Part shown: positions 27,972-36,858 of the stretch, in pieces
Position numbering within the stretch: the first letter of the stretch is position 1
Layout: each line of letters opens with the position of its first letter
Origin: Dokdonella fugitiva
GTDB lineage: Bacteria; Pseudomonadota; Gammaproteobacteria; Xanthomonadales; Rhodanobacteraceae
Length of the DNA: 64,000 bases
NCBI RefSeq assembly: GCF_014138265.1
Contig: NZ_JACGXL010000002.1
Coordinates: 62,001 to 126,000, forward strand
Direction: 5' to 3'
Translations under genes and position numbers: made by a program
Notes under the pieces: model-generated
The model's input: only the letters and a program-made list of their open reading frames with translations
What the model was told of the DNA's origin: nothing
The model's database searches: none

Positions 27972-29804
27972 ATGTGTGGAATCGTCGCCGCGACCGCGGC
28001 CCGCGACGTGGTGCCGGTGCTGATCGCCGGTCTCAAGGCACTCGAGTATCGCGGCTACGACTCGGCCGGCATTTCCGTGCTGGAGGACGGCCGCCTCGCG
28101 CGCGTGCGTGCGGTCGGCAAGGTGCGTGAACTCGAAGCGCTGTACCAGGCTGCGCCGGTCGCCGGCGTCACCGGCATCGCGCACACGCGCTGGGCCACGC
28201 ACGGCGCGCCGAGCACGAGCAACGCGCACCCGCACGTGTCGAGCGAGCGCGTCGCGGTCGTGCACAACGGCATCATCGAGAACCACGCGGACCTGCGCGA
28301 GGAACTCAAGGCGAAGGGGTACCGCTTCGAGTCGGAGACCGACACCGAAGTGATCGCGCACCTGGTCGAGGACGCGATTGCCGGCGGCGCCGGCCTGCGC
28401 GAGGCGGTCATCGCGGCGACGCGGCGCCTGCACGGCGCCTACGCGATCGCGGTGATGAACCGCGACACGCCCGACCGCATCGTCGGCGCGCGCCGCGGCA
28501 GCCCGCTCGTCGCCGGCCTCGGCGACGGCGAGTATTTCCTCGGTTCGGACGTGCAGGCGCTGATCAAGCAGACCAACCGCTTCAAGTACCTCGAGGAAGG
28601 CGACGTCGCCGAGATCAGCCGCGGCGGCTGCGCGATCTACGACGCCGACGGCGCGCCGGTCGAGCGCGCCGAGCGCAAGAGCGAACTGTCCGCCGACGCG
28701 GTCGAGCGCGGCGAGTACCGCCACTACATGCTCAAGGAGATCTTCGAGCAGCCGCGCGCGATCGCCGACACGCTCGAAGGCCGCATCGCCGAAGGACGCG
28801 TGCTGCCGAACATCTTCGGCGTCGACGCCGACCGGCTGCTCCAGCGCGTCAGGCACGTGCAGATCGTCGCCTGCGGCACGAGCTATCACGCCGGCCTCGT
28901 CGCGCGTTACTGGCTCGAAGGCCTGGTCGGCCTGCCGTGCAGCGTCGAGGTCGCGAGCGAATACCGCTACCGGCGCGTGGTCGTGCCGGAAGGCACGCTG
29001 TTCCTCGCCGTGTCGCAGTCGGGCGAGACCGCCGACACGCTCGCCGCGCTGCGCGACGGGCGCAATCGCGGCTACCTCGGCTCGCTGGCGATCTGCAACG
29101 TGCCCGAGTCGAGCCTCGTGCGCGAGTCCGACCTCGTGCTGATGACGCGCGCGGGCCCGGAGATCGGCGTCGCCTCGACCAAGGCGTTCACGACCCAGCT
29201 CGCCGCGCTCGCCCTGCTCGCGATCGAACTCGCGCGCATCAACGGCATCGCCGCCGACAAGTACGCCAGGCTCGTCGCCGAACTCGCGACCCTGCCGCGC
29301 GTGATCGGCGAGGTGCTCAAGCTCGAACCGGAAATCGCGCGACTCGCCGAGCGCTTCGTGCCCAAGCACCACGCGCTGTTCCTCGGCCGCGGCGTGCACT
29401 ACCCGGTCGCGCTCGAAGGCGCGCTCAAGCTCAAGGAAATCTCCTACATCCACGCCGAGGCGTATCCGGCCGGCGAACTCAAGCACGGCCCGCTCGCTCT
29501 CGTCGACGAGGACATGCCGGTCATCACGGTCGCGCCGAACAACCAGCTGCTCGAGAAGCTCAAGTCCAACCTCGAGGAAGTGCGCGCGCGCGGCGGCGAA
29601 CTGTTCGTGTTCGCCGACACCGACGCGCCGGTGAAGCAGGACGGCGAGCGCGGGGCGGTGCTCAAGGTCGCATCGGGCGGCAATCTCATCGCGCCGGCGG
29701 TGTTCACGGTACCGCTGCAGCTGCTCGCGTACCACGTCGCTGTGCTGCGCGGCACCGACGTCGACCAGCCGCGCAACCTCGCCAAGAGCGTGACGGTGGA
29801 GTAA
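27972..29804 (+). CDS. glmS: glutamine-fructose-6-phosphate aminotransferase
   Basis: 610 residues, the normal GlmS length. The N-terminal glutaminase begins MCGIVAA with the nucleophilic Cys exposed after removal of Met. It is followed by RWATHGAPS and NGIIEN. Two SIS domains carry SQSGETADT and STKAFTTQ, and the C-terminal EAYPAGELKHGP loop is present. It makes glucosamine-6-phosphate from fructose-6-phosphate and glutamine, the entry to UDP-GlcNAc for peptidoglycan and polysaccharides. RBS GAGGAAGG lies 5 nt upstream. The leader shows no glmS ribozyme, as expected outside Firmicutes. Divergent from the sugar transferase and followed after 8 nt by a TfoX N-domain gene. Confidence 0.96.
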   Translation: MCGIVAATAARDVVPVLIAGLKALEYRGYDSAGISVLEDGRLARVRAVGKVRELEALYQAAPVAGVTGIAHTRWATHGAPSTSNAHPHVSSERVAVVHNGIIENHADLREELKAKGYRFESETDTEVIAHLVEDAIAGGAGLREAVIAATRRLHGAYAIAVMNRDTPDRIVGARRGSPLVAGLGDGEYFLGSDVQALIKQTNRFKYLEEGDVAEISRGGCAIYDADGAPVERAERKSELSADAVERGEYRHYMLKEIFEQPRAIADTLEGRIAEGRVLPNIFGVDADRLLQRVRHVQIVACGTSYHAGLVARYWLEGLVGLPCSVEVASEYRYRRVVVPEGTLFLAVSQSGETADTLAALRDGRNRGYLGSLAICNVPESSLVRESDLVLMTRAGPEIGVASTKAFTTQLAALALLAIELARINGIAADKYARLVAELATLPRVIGEVLKLEPEIARLAERFVPKHHALFLGRGVHYPVALEGALKLKEISYIHAEAYPAGELKHGPLALVDEDMPVITVAPNNQLLEKLKSNLEEVRARGGELFVFADTDAPVKQDGERGAVLKVASGGNLIAPAVFTVPLQLLAYHVAVLRGTDVDQPRNLAKSVTVE

Positions 29805-29812
29805 GCGCCGCC

Positions 29813-30157
29813 GTGGCGACCGACCGCGAGTTCGTCGATTACGTCGCCGAGCAGGCCGGCCTCGGAGAGCGGCTGGCGGTGCGGCGCATGTTCGGCGAGT
29901 ACGGCCTGTACGTCGACGGCACCATCGTCGCGTTCTGCGCCGACAACAGCCTGTTCCTCAAGCGCGTGGCGCAAACCGCCGCGCTGCTCGACGACCTGCC
30001 GCAGCAGCCGCTGTTCCCGGGCAGCAAGCCGTACGCGCTCGCCGACGAACTGCTCGACGAGCCCGGGCGGCTGCACGACCTGCTCCTCGCGCTGCAACGC
30101 CTGCTGCCCGCACCGAAGGCGAAACCACCGAAGGCGAAGGCGCGCGCGCGGCGCTGA
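29813..30157 (+). CDS. TfoX/Sxy N-terminal-domain protein
   Basis: 114 residues with a GTG start 8 nt after the glmS stop. The whole protein is a TfoX N-terminal domain (RRMFGEYGLYVDG, CADNSLFLK, LPQQPLFPGSKPYALADE) plus a Lys/Ala/Arg-rich basic tail. In enterics and Vibrio, TfoX/Sxy proteins join this domain to a C-terminal one and act in competence control. Here the C-domain is encoded alone at 35077-35517. The role in this organism is unknown. Confidence 0.85.
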   Translation: MATDREFVDYVAEQAGLGERLAVRRMFGEYGLYVDGTIVAFCADNSLFLKRVAQTAALLDDLPQQPLFPGSKPYALADELLDEPGRLHDLLLALQRLLPAPKAKPPKAKARARR

Positions 30158-30183
30158 CCCGACGCGCGTGCGGGTGCCGTGGC

Positions 30184-32037
30184 TCAGTTGCCGTCGAAGC
30201 CGTCCGTGAAGATGCCCGCGGGACCGGCGTCGACGTCCGCGGCCTGGTTGTCGCCCGGCTGGCTGTCGACGATGCCGCCGCTGAGCGTCGCCTGCGCCGA
30301 CGCGACCAACGGGACGCCGTCGAACTCGGGCGCGTGCGCGCTGATCGCGAACGCGGCGCTGCCCCCCGCCGGCAGCACGATCGATTCGTCCAGCGTGCCG
30401 CTGCCGCTCGGCGCGCACGTGGCGCCGCCGACGCCGATGCAGGTCCAGCTCACCGCGTCGAGCGCCGGCGCGCTACCGAAGGTGACGTGCACGGTGCCGG
30501 CGCCGAGCGTCGGGCTGTGGTTGCCCACCACCAGCTGGTAGACGAGCGCCTGCCCCGGCGTGACCGCGACGACGCCGTCGTCGAGCGAAACGCCGACGTC
30601 CACGTCGTCGTCGACGATGACGCCGTCGGCCTGGTCCGGATCGAGCATGACCTGCGGGTTCGAACTCGCCAGCGCATGCAGCGAGAACGTGCGATCACCC
30701 TGCGCGACGAGGTTGCCGATGATCGGCACGCTGACCTGCTGCACTTCGCCGGCCACGCCCGCGAACGTCACCGAACCGCTCGTCGCGACGTAGTCGGTAC
30801 CCGCGTGCGCGGTTCCATCGACCGTCCCGTACGTCACCGAAACGCCACCCGGTACCGGGTCGGCGAGGGTGAGGTCGAACGTGAACGCGCTCGAGCCGGC
30901 GTCGCCTTCCGGACCTGCCACGCCGGACACGGCGACCGTGGTGAAATCGTCGTCCGCGTTGCTGGCGCCGAGGTCGAACGAAAGCGCGCCGTAGCACGCG
31001 TCGGTGGCTTGCACCGCGAACGACACGTTATAGACGACCGGCCCGTCGATGACCGCATCGTCGACGCCGACGATCGACACGGCTTGCGGCACGTTCCACT
31101 GGTCGGCGGCGAAGGTCAGCGCAGCCGGCGTCGCGACGCCTTCGGCGGGATTGCTCGAGGTGATGCTCACGCTCACGTCGCCGGCCGGCGGCGCCGCGAG
31201 CACGACGGTGCCGGTGTAGCCCGAGCCGTCCTCGCCGGTCGACAGGATCGGCGGCAGCGGCGGATCGAACACCAGTGCCGGCGCCGTGCGCGTGACCGGC
31301 GATGCGATCCAGTTCGAGGTGCCGCCGGTCAACGCGAAATTCAGCAGGGTGCCGTCGTAGCCAGCGCCGCTGCCGTCGGGCAAGGTGGTCAGGCCCGTGT
31401 TGTCGCCGCCGGCGGTACCGACGTCGAAATCCCAGGACGCAACGAGCGGCGCGCCGGCGCCGCAGGTTGACAGGGCCTCGGCGCGTACCTGCGCCGGTGT
31501 CAGCGCCGTCGACCAGAGGCGGAATCCGTCGAGCGCGCCGTTGAGCGGCTGCGCGCCGTCGGTGCGACTGCCGAGCGTGAGCATGCCGTCGATCCCGGTC
31601 GACGAGCTGCCGCCGGCGGTCGTGGCGACCTCGCTGCCGCCGATGAACATCCGCGCCGTGGACGATGCCGCATCCCAGCTCACCGCCAGGTGCGACCACT
31701 GGCCGGTCGGCAGGGAACCAGCGGTGGTCACGCTCGCCTGGCCGCTCGTCGTGCGCACGTAGAAGAAGGGCACGTTGCCGCCGCTGAGCAGGATGGTGGC
31801 GAACTCGTTGACGTTCTTCTGCGCGAAGAACACGCGTTGCGTCGCGCTGCCATCCGGCCGCAGCCACAACGACGCGGAGAAGGAGTTCGCGGCCGGATTG
31901 CCGAAGATCGTCGGCAGTGCGACCTGCACGCGATCGTTGCTGCCGTCGAACTGCAGCGCGTTGTTCTGCGCGTCCGCCGTCGATGAAAGCAGCAGCAGCG
32001 TTGCCGGAATACCTGCGAACCGATTCAGGTAGTGCAT
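30184..32037 (-). CDS. secreted LamG / Calx-beta protein ending in the F-x-x-GFD motif
   Basis: 617 residues. Signal peptide 1-23 (LLLLSSTADA) is followed by a LamG/ConA-like lectin domain to about 210 (NALQFDGSNDRVQV, GMLTLGSRTDGA). Next comes a region with ENPAEG-like Calx-beta-type sequences, a clear Calx-beta module near 385-480 (GTAHAGTDYVATSGSVTF), and a DUF11-like beta-sandwich near 490-590. The protein ends GIFTDGFDGN, the same short motif seen in other exported proteins of the window. No transmembrane anchor follows the motif. RBS AAGGGG lies before the ATG at 32037. Probably a surface or secreted adhesin-like protein. Confidence 0.8.
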   Translation of the reverse strand: MHYLNRFAGIPATLLLLSSTADAQNNALQFDGSNDRVQVALPTIFGNPAANSFSASLWLRPDGSATQRVFFAQKNVNEFATILLSGGNVPFFYVRTTSGQASVTTAGSLPTGQWSHLAVSWDAASSTARMFIGGSEVATTAGGSSSTGIDGMLTLGSRTDGAQPLNGALDGFRLWSTALTPAQVRAEALSTCGAGAPLVASWDFDVGTAGGDNTGLTTLPDGSGAGYDGTLLNFALTGGTSNWIASPVTRTAPALVFDPPLPPILSTGEDGSGYTGTVVLAAPPAGDVSVSITSSNPAEGVATPAALTFAADQWNVPQAVSIVGVDDAVIDGPVVYNVSFAVQATDACYGALSFDLGASNADDDFTTVAVSGVAGPEGDAGSSAFTFDLTLADPVPGGVSVTYGTVDGTAHAGTDYVATSGSVTFAGVAGEVQQVSVPIIGNLVAQGDRTFSLHALASSNPQVMLDPDQADGVIVDDDVDVGVSLDDGVVAVTPGQALVYQLVVGNHSPTLGAGTVHVTFGSAPALDAVSWTCIGVGGATCAPSGSGTLDESIVLPAGGSAAFAISAHAPEFDGVPLVASAQATLSGGIVDSQPGDNQAADVDAGPAGIFTDGFDGN

Positions 32038-32267
32038 GATCGTCCCCTTCGACACTGCTCCGGACTTTGGCGCGAAGCGCGTCGGCGTGCAATGCCGGAA
32101 GGTGCTCTCGCGCCCGCGTACCGCGACGCGCCGGGCATCGGCGGCATGGCGGTCGGATCCCCGCGTTTCGTGACGCGGTTGGCGGTGCGTCTGCGCCGTG
32201 GATCGGCACATGCGCGGCCGCGGTGGCGCTATCGTCCCTTCACAGGGGAACGACGAGGGCTATCTCC

Positions 32268-34322
32268 ATGTCACATCATCATCGCCTGGCTGCGGCCGTG
32301 CTGTTCCTGCTGCCGGCCTTCGCCGCGGCGGCGACGCGCACCTGGCCGACCACCGCGCCGTGCAACGGCGGAACGCTGCAGGCGTGCATCGCGGGCGCCG
32401 CCGGCGGCGACACGGTCGAAGTCGCGATCGACGCGACGATCGACGAGGACCTCGGCTTCGGCGTGCCGTTGACCTTGCGCGCGGCGAACGGCTACGCGCC
32501 CGAGCTCGCGGCCGATCGCTCGATCTCGGTGACCGCGGCCGGCGACGGCGACTACGCGGTCGAAGGCCTGACGCTGCAGCGCGGCTTCGTCTACGTGACC
32601 CACAGCGGCGGTAACGTCGGCGTGCGCATCCGGCGCGTGCGCGTGCTCGCGCCGATCGCGATCGGCGCGGCGCAGATCTCGCTGTACAACTCGGCGACGA
32701 CGCCGCTCGAATACGACATCGGCGAGAACGAGCTCGCGTTCGCCTGGGGCACCTACGACGGCGCGATCCACGCGGCGCTGCAGGTGCTCGACACGCAGAG
32801 CGGCAGCAGCAGCGGCCGCATCCACGAGAACCACATCGACGCGGCGGGCCTGTGGGCGAGCGGCATCCTCGTGTTGAGCGCGAACCGCACGCACGTCGTG
32901 CGCGTCGACGGCAATTGGATCCGCGGCGGCTCGGCCTACGGCAGCATCGACCTGCGCCAGGGCTCGATCGGCGGCAGCGGCAGCGGCAGCCTGACCGCCT
33001 ACGTCGTCGACAACGTCGTCACGCCGCTGCACACGGTGGGCGACGCCCAAGGCATCCGCGCGGATGCCTACTTCGGCAGTCTCGTGCTGCAGGCGTTCAA
33101 CAACAGCGTGACCGGAGCCTACAGCGGCATCGACGTCTTCGGTGGCACGGGCGCGACGCTCGGCGGGCGCATCGCCAACAACCTGCTCGCCGGCAACATC
33201 CTCAACCTCGCCTACTCGAACAGCGGCGGCGGCAGCATCGGCAACGACCACAACCTGCTGCACGACGGCAGCACGAGCGGCATCACGCCGGGTGCGGGCA
33301 CGGTCAACGCCGATCCGCTGCTGCGCGGCGCGCCGGGCAACCCTTGGCTCAACGCCGGCTCGCCGGCGATCGACGCCGCCGACGGCACCGCGCTCGCGAA
33401 CCTGCTCGCCGCGGCCGGGCTCGCGCGCACCGACGGTGCCGGCCTGCGCCGCTTCAAGGGCAGCGGCAACCTCGCCGACATCGGCGCGCTCGAGTTCGGC
33501 GACGCGACGTTCCTGCATCGCGTCCACAATGCCTCGTCGAGCGCAGCGAGCGTGCTCGACGACGCGAGCGTCGATGCGCAGCCGGCGCGACGGCCGCAGC
33601 TGACCGCGAACTGGAATCCGCCTGGCGCCGTCGGCCTCTACTGGAACCATCCGGTCAGCGCGCTCTACAGCAGCGTCGCGTCGCACTGGTCGCTGCGCGA
33701 CGAGGACCTCGCGCCGTTCGCCGACGACGTGCGTTTCAACATATTCGCGCCGGCTGCGGGCGACGGCAATTTCGCCCACCTGGCGACCGCGGCGAACGTC
33801 AGCGGCGACACCACGCGCCTGTCCGCGAGCGGCCTCGACGACGAACCCGACCGCATCCTCCTCGTCACGCGCAACTCGCTCGACCCGGGCGGCAGTCTGT
33901 TCGACGACGTGCATCCGTTCGGCGTGTTCTATCTCTCTTTCGGCGGGCCCGGCAGCTGGTTCGTCTCGCACCTCGATTCGACCGCGATGGGCGAAGGCGG
34001 TGGCTACGACGTGTATTGGCAGCCGCCGAGTGCGAACGCGTACCGGCATCTCGCAGCGCCCGGCAACATCGCCGGCAACTACACGCTGCTCGACCATCCT
34101 CTGCTCAATGGCAACGCCTGCGCGCAGGTGCACGTCACGCAGAGCGCGGGACAGGGCGTGTTCAACGGCCACCAGATCGGCGTCTGGTACACCGGCAGCC
34201 GCTGGTCGGTGTTCAACCAGGACGGCGCCACGATGCCGGCCGACGCCGAATTCCACGTCGTGGTCGACGCGCGCCAGGCGTTCGAGTGCGCCGACCTGAT
34301 CTTCGCCGACGGCTTCGACTGA
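32268..34322 (+). CDS. secreted right-handed beta-helix protein ending in the F-x-x-GFD motif
   Basis: 684 residues starting at the ATG after GAGGG. The signal peptide is about 1-22 (LFLLPAFAAA). The region about 40-400 consists of short beta-helix turns (GGSAYGSIDLRQGS, NNLLAGNILNLAYS) typical of pectate-lyase-like parallel beta-helices. A choice-of-anchor-like segment ADIGALEFGD is present. The C-terminal 180 residues form a beta-rich domain (FNGHQIGVWYTGSRWSVFNQ), and the protein ends LIFADGFD. Catalytic residues of polysaccharide lyases are not recognisable, so an enzymatic role is not claimed. Divergent from the LamG gene across a 230-bp gap; both neighbours carry the same terminal motif. 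Confidence 0.8.
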   Translation: MSHHHRLAAAVLFLLPAFAAAATRTWPTTAPCNGGTLQACIAGAAGGDTVEVAIDATIDEDLGFGVPLTLRAANGYAPELAADRSISVTAAGDGDYAVEGLTLQRGFVYVTHSGGNVGVRIRRVRVLAPIAIGAAQISLYNSATTPLEYDIGENELAFAWGTYDGAIHAALQVLDTQSGSSSGRIHENHIDAAGLWASGILVLSANRTHVVRVDGNWIRGGSAYGSIDLRQGSIGGSGSGSLTAYVVDNVVTPLHTVGDAQGIRADAYFGSLVLQAFNNSVTGAYSGIDVFGGTGATLGGRIANNLLAGNILNLAYSNSGGGSIGNDHNLLHDGSTSGITPGAGTVNADPLLRGAPGNPWLNAGSPAIDAADGTALANLLAAAGLARTDGAGLRRFKGSGNLADIGALEFGDATFLHRVHNASSSAASVLDDASVDAQPARRPQLTANWNPPGAVGLYWNHPVSALYSSVASHWSLRDEDLAPFADDVRFNIFAPAAGDGNFAHLATAANVSGDTTRLSASGLDDEPDRILLVTRNSLDPGGSLFDDVHPFGVFYLSFGGPGSWFVSHLDSTAMGEGGGYDVYWQPPSANAYRHLAAPGNIAGNYTLLDHPLLNGNACAQVHVTQSAGQGVFNGHQIGVWYTGSRWSVFNQDGATMPADAEFHVVVDARQAFECADLIFADGFD

Positions 34323-34330
34323 CGCCGCGC

Positions 34331-34356
34331 GAGCGGCGCGCCCGCGCGCGCCGCTC
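34331..34356 (+). terminator. GC-rich hairpin after the beta-helix gene
   Basis: A perfect 11-bp stem GAGCGGCGCGC / GCGCGCCGCTC with a 4-nt loop starts 8 bases after the stop codon. There is no T run, so termination would be inefficient or Rho-assisted. The promoter of the next gene starts immediately after the hairpin. Confidence 0.45.
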
Positions 34357-34385
34357 GTGACCACGTCTCGGTCGCGCACTACACT
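34357..34385 (+). promoter_or_regulatory. sigma70-type promoter of the LOG gene
   Basis: GTGACC (34357-34362) and TACACT (34380-34385) are separated by 17 bp. They precede the start at 34411 by 25 bp, leaving a short leader containing GGGAGG. Confidence 0.5.
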
Positions 34386-34410
34386 GCGGCCCGCACGATC
34401 GGGAGGCCCC

Positions 34411-34989
34411 ATGCGCATCTGCGTCTACTGCGCGTCCAGCGAACACGTCGACCGCCGCTACCACGATGCCGCGTCCGCGCTCGGTCGGGCGATCGCCGAG
34501 GCGCGCTGCACGCTCGTCTACGGCGGCGGCGCGGCCGGCCTCATGGGTTCGCTGGCGAACGGCGCGCTCGCCTCGGGCGGCGAGGTGATCGGCATCATTC
34601 CGCGCTTCATGACCGAGGTGGAATGGCAGCATCCGGGCCTCGCCAACCTCGAAGTGGTCGAAGACATGCGCGAGCGCAAGCATCGCCTGCTCGCCGGTTC
34701 CGACGCGGTGGTCGCGCTGCCGGGCGGCTGCGGCACGCTCGAGGAACTGTTCGAGGCGATGACGCTGAAGCGCCTCGCGCTGTACCTGAAGCCGATCGTG
34801 TTGCTCGACGTCGACGGCTTCTACGCGCCGCTCGAGCGCTTCCTCGAACAGACGATCGAGCAACGCTTCATGAACCCGCAGCATCGCGCGTTGTGGACCA
34901 GCGTCGCGCGCGTCGAGGACGTGCTGCCGAGGATCCGCGCAACGCCGGACTGGGACGCGAACGCGCGCGACTACGCGGCGGTGCGCTGA
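34411..34989 (+). CDS. LOG-family protein (TIGR00730), probable cytokinin riboside 5'-monophosphate phosphoribohydrolase
   Basis: 192 residues, the standard length. Rossmann-like fold with YGGGAAGLMGSLANGAL near residues 33-50 and the catalytic signature DMRERKH followed by PGGCGTLEELFEAMT. LOG proteins hydrolyse N6-modified or plain nucleoside monophosphates to the base and ribose 5-phosphate. In bacteria the role is probably purine salvage or housekeeping. RBS GGGAGG lies 4 nt upstream of the ATG. It stands alone, with its own promoter. Confidence 0.9.
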   Translation: MRICVYCASSEHVDRRYHDAASALGRAIAEARCTLVYGGGAAGLMGSLANGALASGGEVIGIIPRFMTEVEWQHPGLANLEVVEDMRERKHRLLAGSDAVVALPGGCGTLEELFEAMTLKRLALYLKPIVLLDVDGFYAPLERFLEQTIEQRFMNPQHRALWTSVARVEDVLPRIRATPDWDANARDYAAVR

Positions 34990-35076
34990 GCGCACGCATG
35001 GCGTGCGCACGAAGCGCGCCGCCGGTCGATCGCGTCGCCGGACGCGGCGACACTCGCGTTTCCGCTCGCCCCGCCC

Positions 35077-35517
35077 CTACTCGAAGCGGCTGAGTTCGCG
35101 ATCCGCGTCGCCGCCGCCTGACGAGCGATCCTCGTCGTCGGGCTCGTCGAACAGGCTCGCCGGCGCGGATTCGCCAGCGGCATCGTCGGCGCCGCGCGGC
35201 GTGGCGCCCGGTTCGCTCGCGGCCTTCTGCTTCTCCCAGCGCGTCTTGATCGGGTTCGCCGATTCCGCCGCGTCGAGCGCGAGCAGCAGCTCCTGCTTCT
35301 GCTCCTCGGGCAGGTCCGCCCAGTGGCAGTCGGCGAGCGCGCCGGCCATCGAATAGAGCAGGTTCAAGCTCGGCCGGAAGCCGGCGCGCTTGACCTTGAG
35401 GAACGTCTCGACCGGACCGATGCGTGCGAGGTCTTCGGTCGTGCGCACGCCGACCTGGCGTAGCCACGCGGCCGACTTCGGCCCGACATTGCGGATCTTC
35501 ACATCGCGCGCGCTCAT
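35077..35517 (-). CDS. TfoX C-terminal-domain protein
   Basis: 146 residues. The first 85 are a TfoX C-terminal helix-hairpin-like domain (IRNVGPKSAAWLRQVGV, TTEDLARIGPVETF, NLLYSMAGALADCHWADLP). The rest is an acidic, low-complexity tail (SLFDEPDDEDRSSGGGDAD). It lacks the N-terminal TfoX domain, which occurs alone at 29813-30157. The two could form a split TfoX-like pair or be unrelated in function. Lies 30 bp downstream of fRMsr on the same strand. Confidence 0.85.
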   Translation of the reverse strand: MSARDVKIRNVGPKSAAWLRQVGVRTTEDLARIGPVETFLKVKRAGFRPSLNLLYSMAGALADCHWADLPEEQKQELLLALDAAESANPIKTRWEKQKAASEPGATPRGADDAAGESAPASLFDEPDDEDRSSGGGDADRELSRFE

Positions 35518-35547
35518 GCCGCGGCTCCCAGGTCCGAAGGTTGACGA

Positions 35548-36036
35548 TCAGCGCAGCGCGTCGAGGAACACGCTGCACAGTGTTTCCATGCCCGCGCGGT
35601 CCTCGTCGTCGAAGCGCGCGAGGTCCGGGCTGTCGACGTCCCACACGCCGACGAGCGTGCCGGCCGCATCGACCAGCGGCACGACGATCTCCGAACGCGA
35701 CGCACCGTCGCAGGCGATGTGGCCGGGGAACGCGTGCACGTCGCGCACGACCTGCGTTTCGCGCGTCGCCGCCGCGGTGCCGCAGACGCCCTTGCCGAGC
35801 GCGATGCGCACGCAGGCGGGCTTGCCCTGGAACGGACCGACGACGAGTTCGCGACCGTCGAAGAAGTAGAAGCCGCACCAGTTGATCCGCGGCAGCGCGT
35901 GCCAGGCGAGCGCGGCGAAATTGGCGGCGTTGGCGACGCGGTCGCGTTCGCCGTGCAGCAGGCCGCGCGCCTGCGCGGCCAGTTCGGCGTACAGTCCCGC
36001 CTTGTCGGCGGCTTCGATCGGAGCAGCGGCAAACAT
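35548..36036 (-). CDS. msrC: free methionine-(R)-sulfoxide reductase (GAF domain)
   Basis: 162 residues, one GAF domain. The family Cys residues are present: ACVRIALGKGVCG carries two, and HIACDGASRSEIVVP the third. This matches fRMsr (YebR/MsrC), which reduces free L-methionine-(R)-sulfoxide with thioredoxin. Start at 36036; TACAAT on the minus strand at 36068-36063 is a likely -10 with a leader of about 20 nt. Divergent from bioD across 156 bp. Confidence 0.9.
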   Translation of the reverse strand: MFAAAPIEAADKAGLYAELAAQARGLLHGERDRVANAANFAALAWHALPRINWCGFYFFDGRELVVGPFQGKPACVRIALGKGVCGTAAATRETQVVRDVHAFPGHIACDGASRSEIVVPLVDAAGTLVGVWDVDSPDLARFDDEDRAGMETLCSVFLDALR

Positions 36037-36192
36037 GCGCGATCCCACGAGGCGGAAGTCGCATTGTATCGCGCCGCGTCGCCGGCGTGACGCATACTGC
36101 GCGCCCGCACCGCCCGACAATCGCATGAGCGCATCCGACCCGATCGACCACGCAAGCCCGCGCCGCCTCGCCCGGCGCGCCGGACGCCGATC

Positions 36193-36858
36193 GTGAACGC
36201 CGCGCGCGACCTGTTCGTCACCGGCACCGACACCGGCATCGGCAAGACGCGCGCCGGCGTCGCCCTGCTGCGCGCGTTGCGCGCGCGCGGCGTGCGCGCC
36301 AGCGGCATGAAGCCGGTCGCGAGCGGCTGCGAGGCGACCGCCGACGGTCTGCGCAACGAGGACGCGCTCGCGCTGATCGCGGCGAGCGACCCCGCGCCCG
36401 CTTATTCGACCTGCAACCCGTACGCGTTCGCACCGCCGATCGCGCCGCACCTCGCGGCACGCGCGGTCGGCGACGAGATCGTGCTGGCGCCGATCCGCGT
36501 GGCGTTCGACATGCTGCGCGCGCGCGCCGACCGCGTCGTCGTCGAAGGCGTCGGCGGCTGGATGGCGCCGCTTTCCGACTCCCTCATGCAGGCCGACGTC
36601 GCACGCGCACTCGACCTCGACGTCGTGCTCGTCGTCGGCCTGCGCCTAGGCTGCATCAACCACGCGCTGCTGAGCGCGCGCGCGATCGAGGCCGACGGCT
36701 GCCGCCTCGCCGGCTGGATCGCCAACCGCGTCGACCCCGCGATGGCGGTCGCCGACGACAACATAGCGACGTTGCACGCGCGCATCGACGCACCGTTGCT
36801 CGGCGTGCTCGAGCACGGTGGCGCCGACCTCGCGCCGATCGATGCGCATGCGCGCTGA
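36193..36858 (+). CDS. bioD: ATP-dependent dethiobiotin synthetase
   Basis: 221 residues. P-loop VTGTDTGIGKT at the N-terminus, KPVASGCE, then VVVEGVGGWMAPLS with the Mg-binding Glu and LDVVLVVGLRLGCINHALL. It closes the ureido ring of dethiobiotin from 7,8-diaminopelargonate, CO2 and ATP. GTG start at 36193. Other bio genes are not in the window. Its 3' end overlaps the start of a decayed membrane-protein gene. Confidence 0.93.
   Translation: MNAARDLFVTGTDTGIGKTRAGVALLRALRARGVRASGMKPVASGCEATADGLRNEDALALIAASDPAPAYSTCNPYAFAPPIAPHLAARAVGDEIVLAPIRVAFDMLRARADRVVVEGVGGWMAPLSDSLMQADVARALDLDVVLVVGLRLGCINHALLSARAIEADGCRLAGWIANRVDPAMAVADDNIATLHARIDAPLLGVLEHGGADLAPIDAHAR

Noticed and set aside
25542-29735. 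A minus-strand open frame of 1397 codons across glmS and the sugar transferase
   Set aside because: It is antisense to glmS and uses Arg/Ala/Asp/His-rich non-coding composition. Such long shadows arise in GC-rich DNA.
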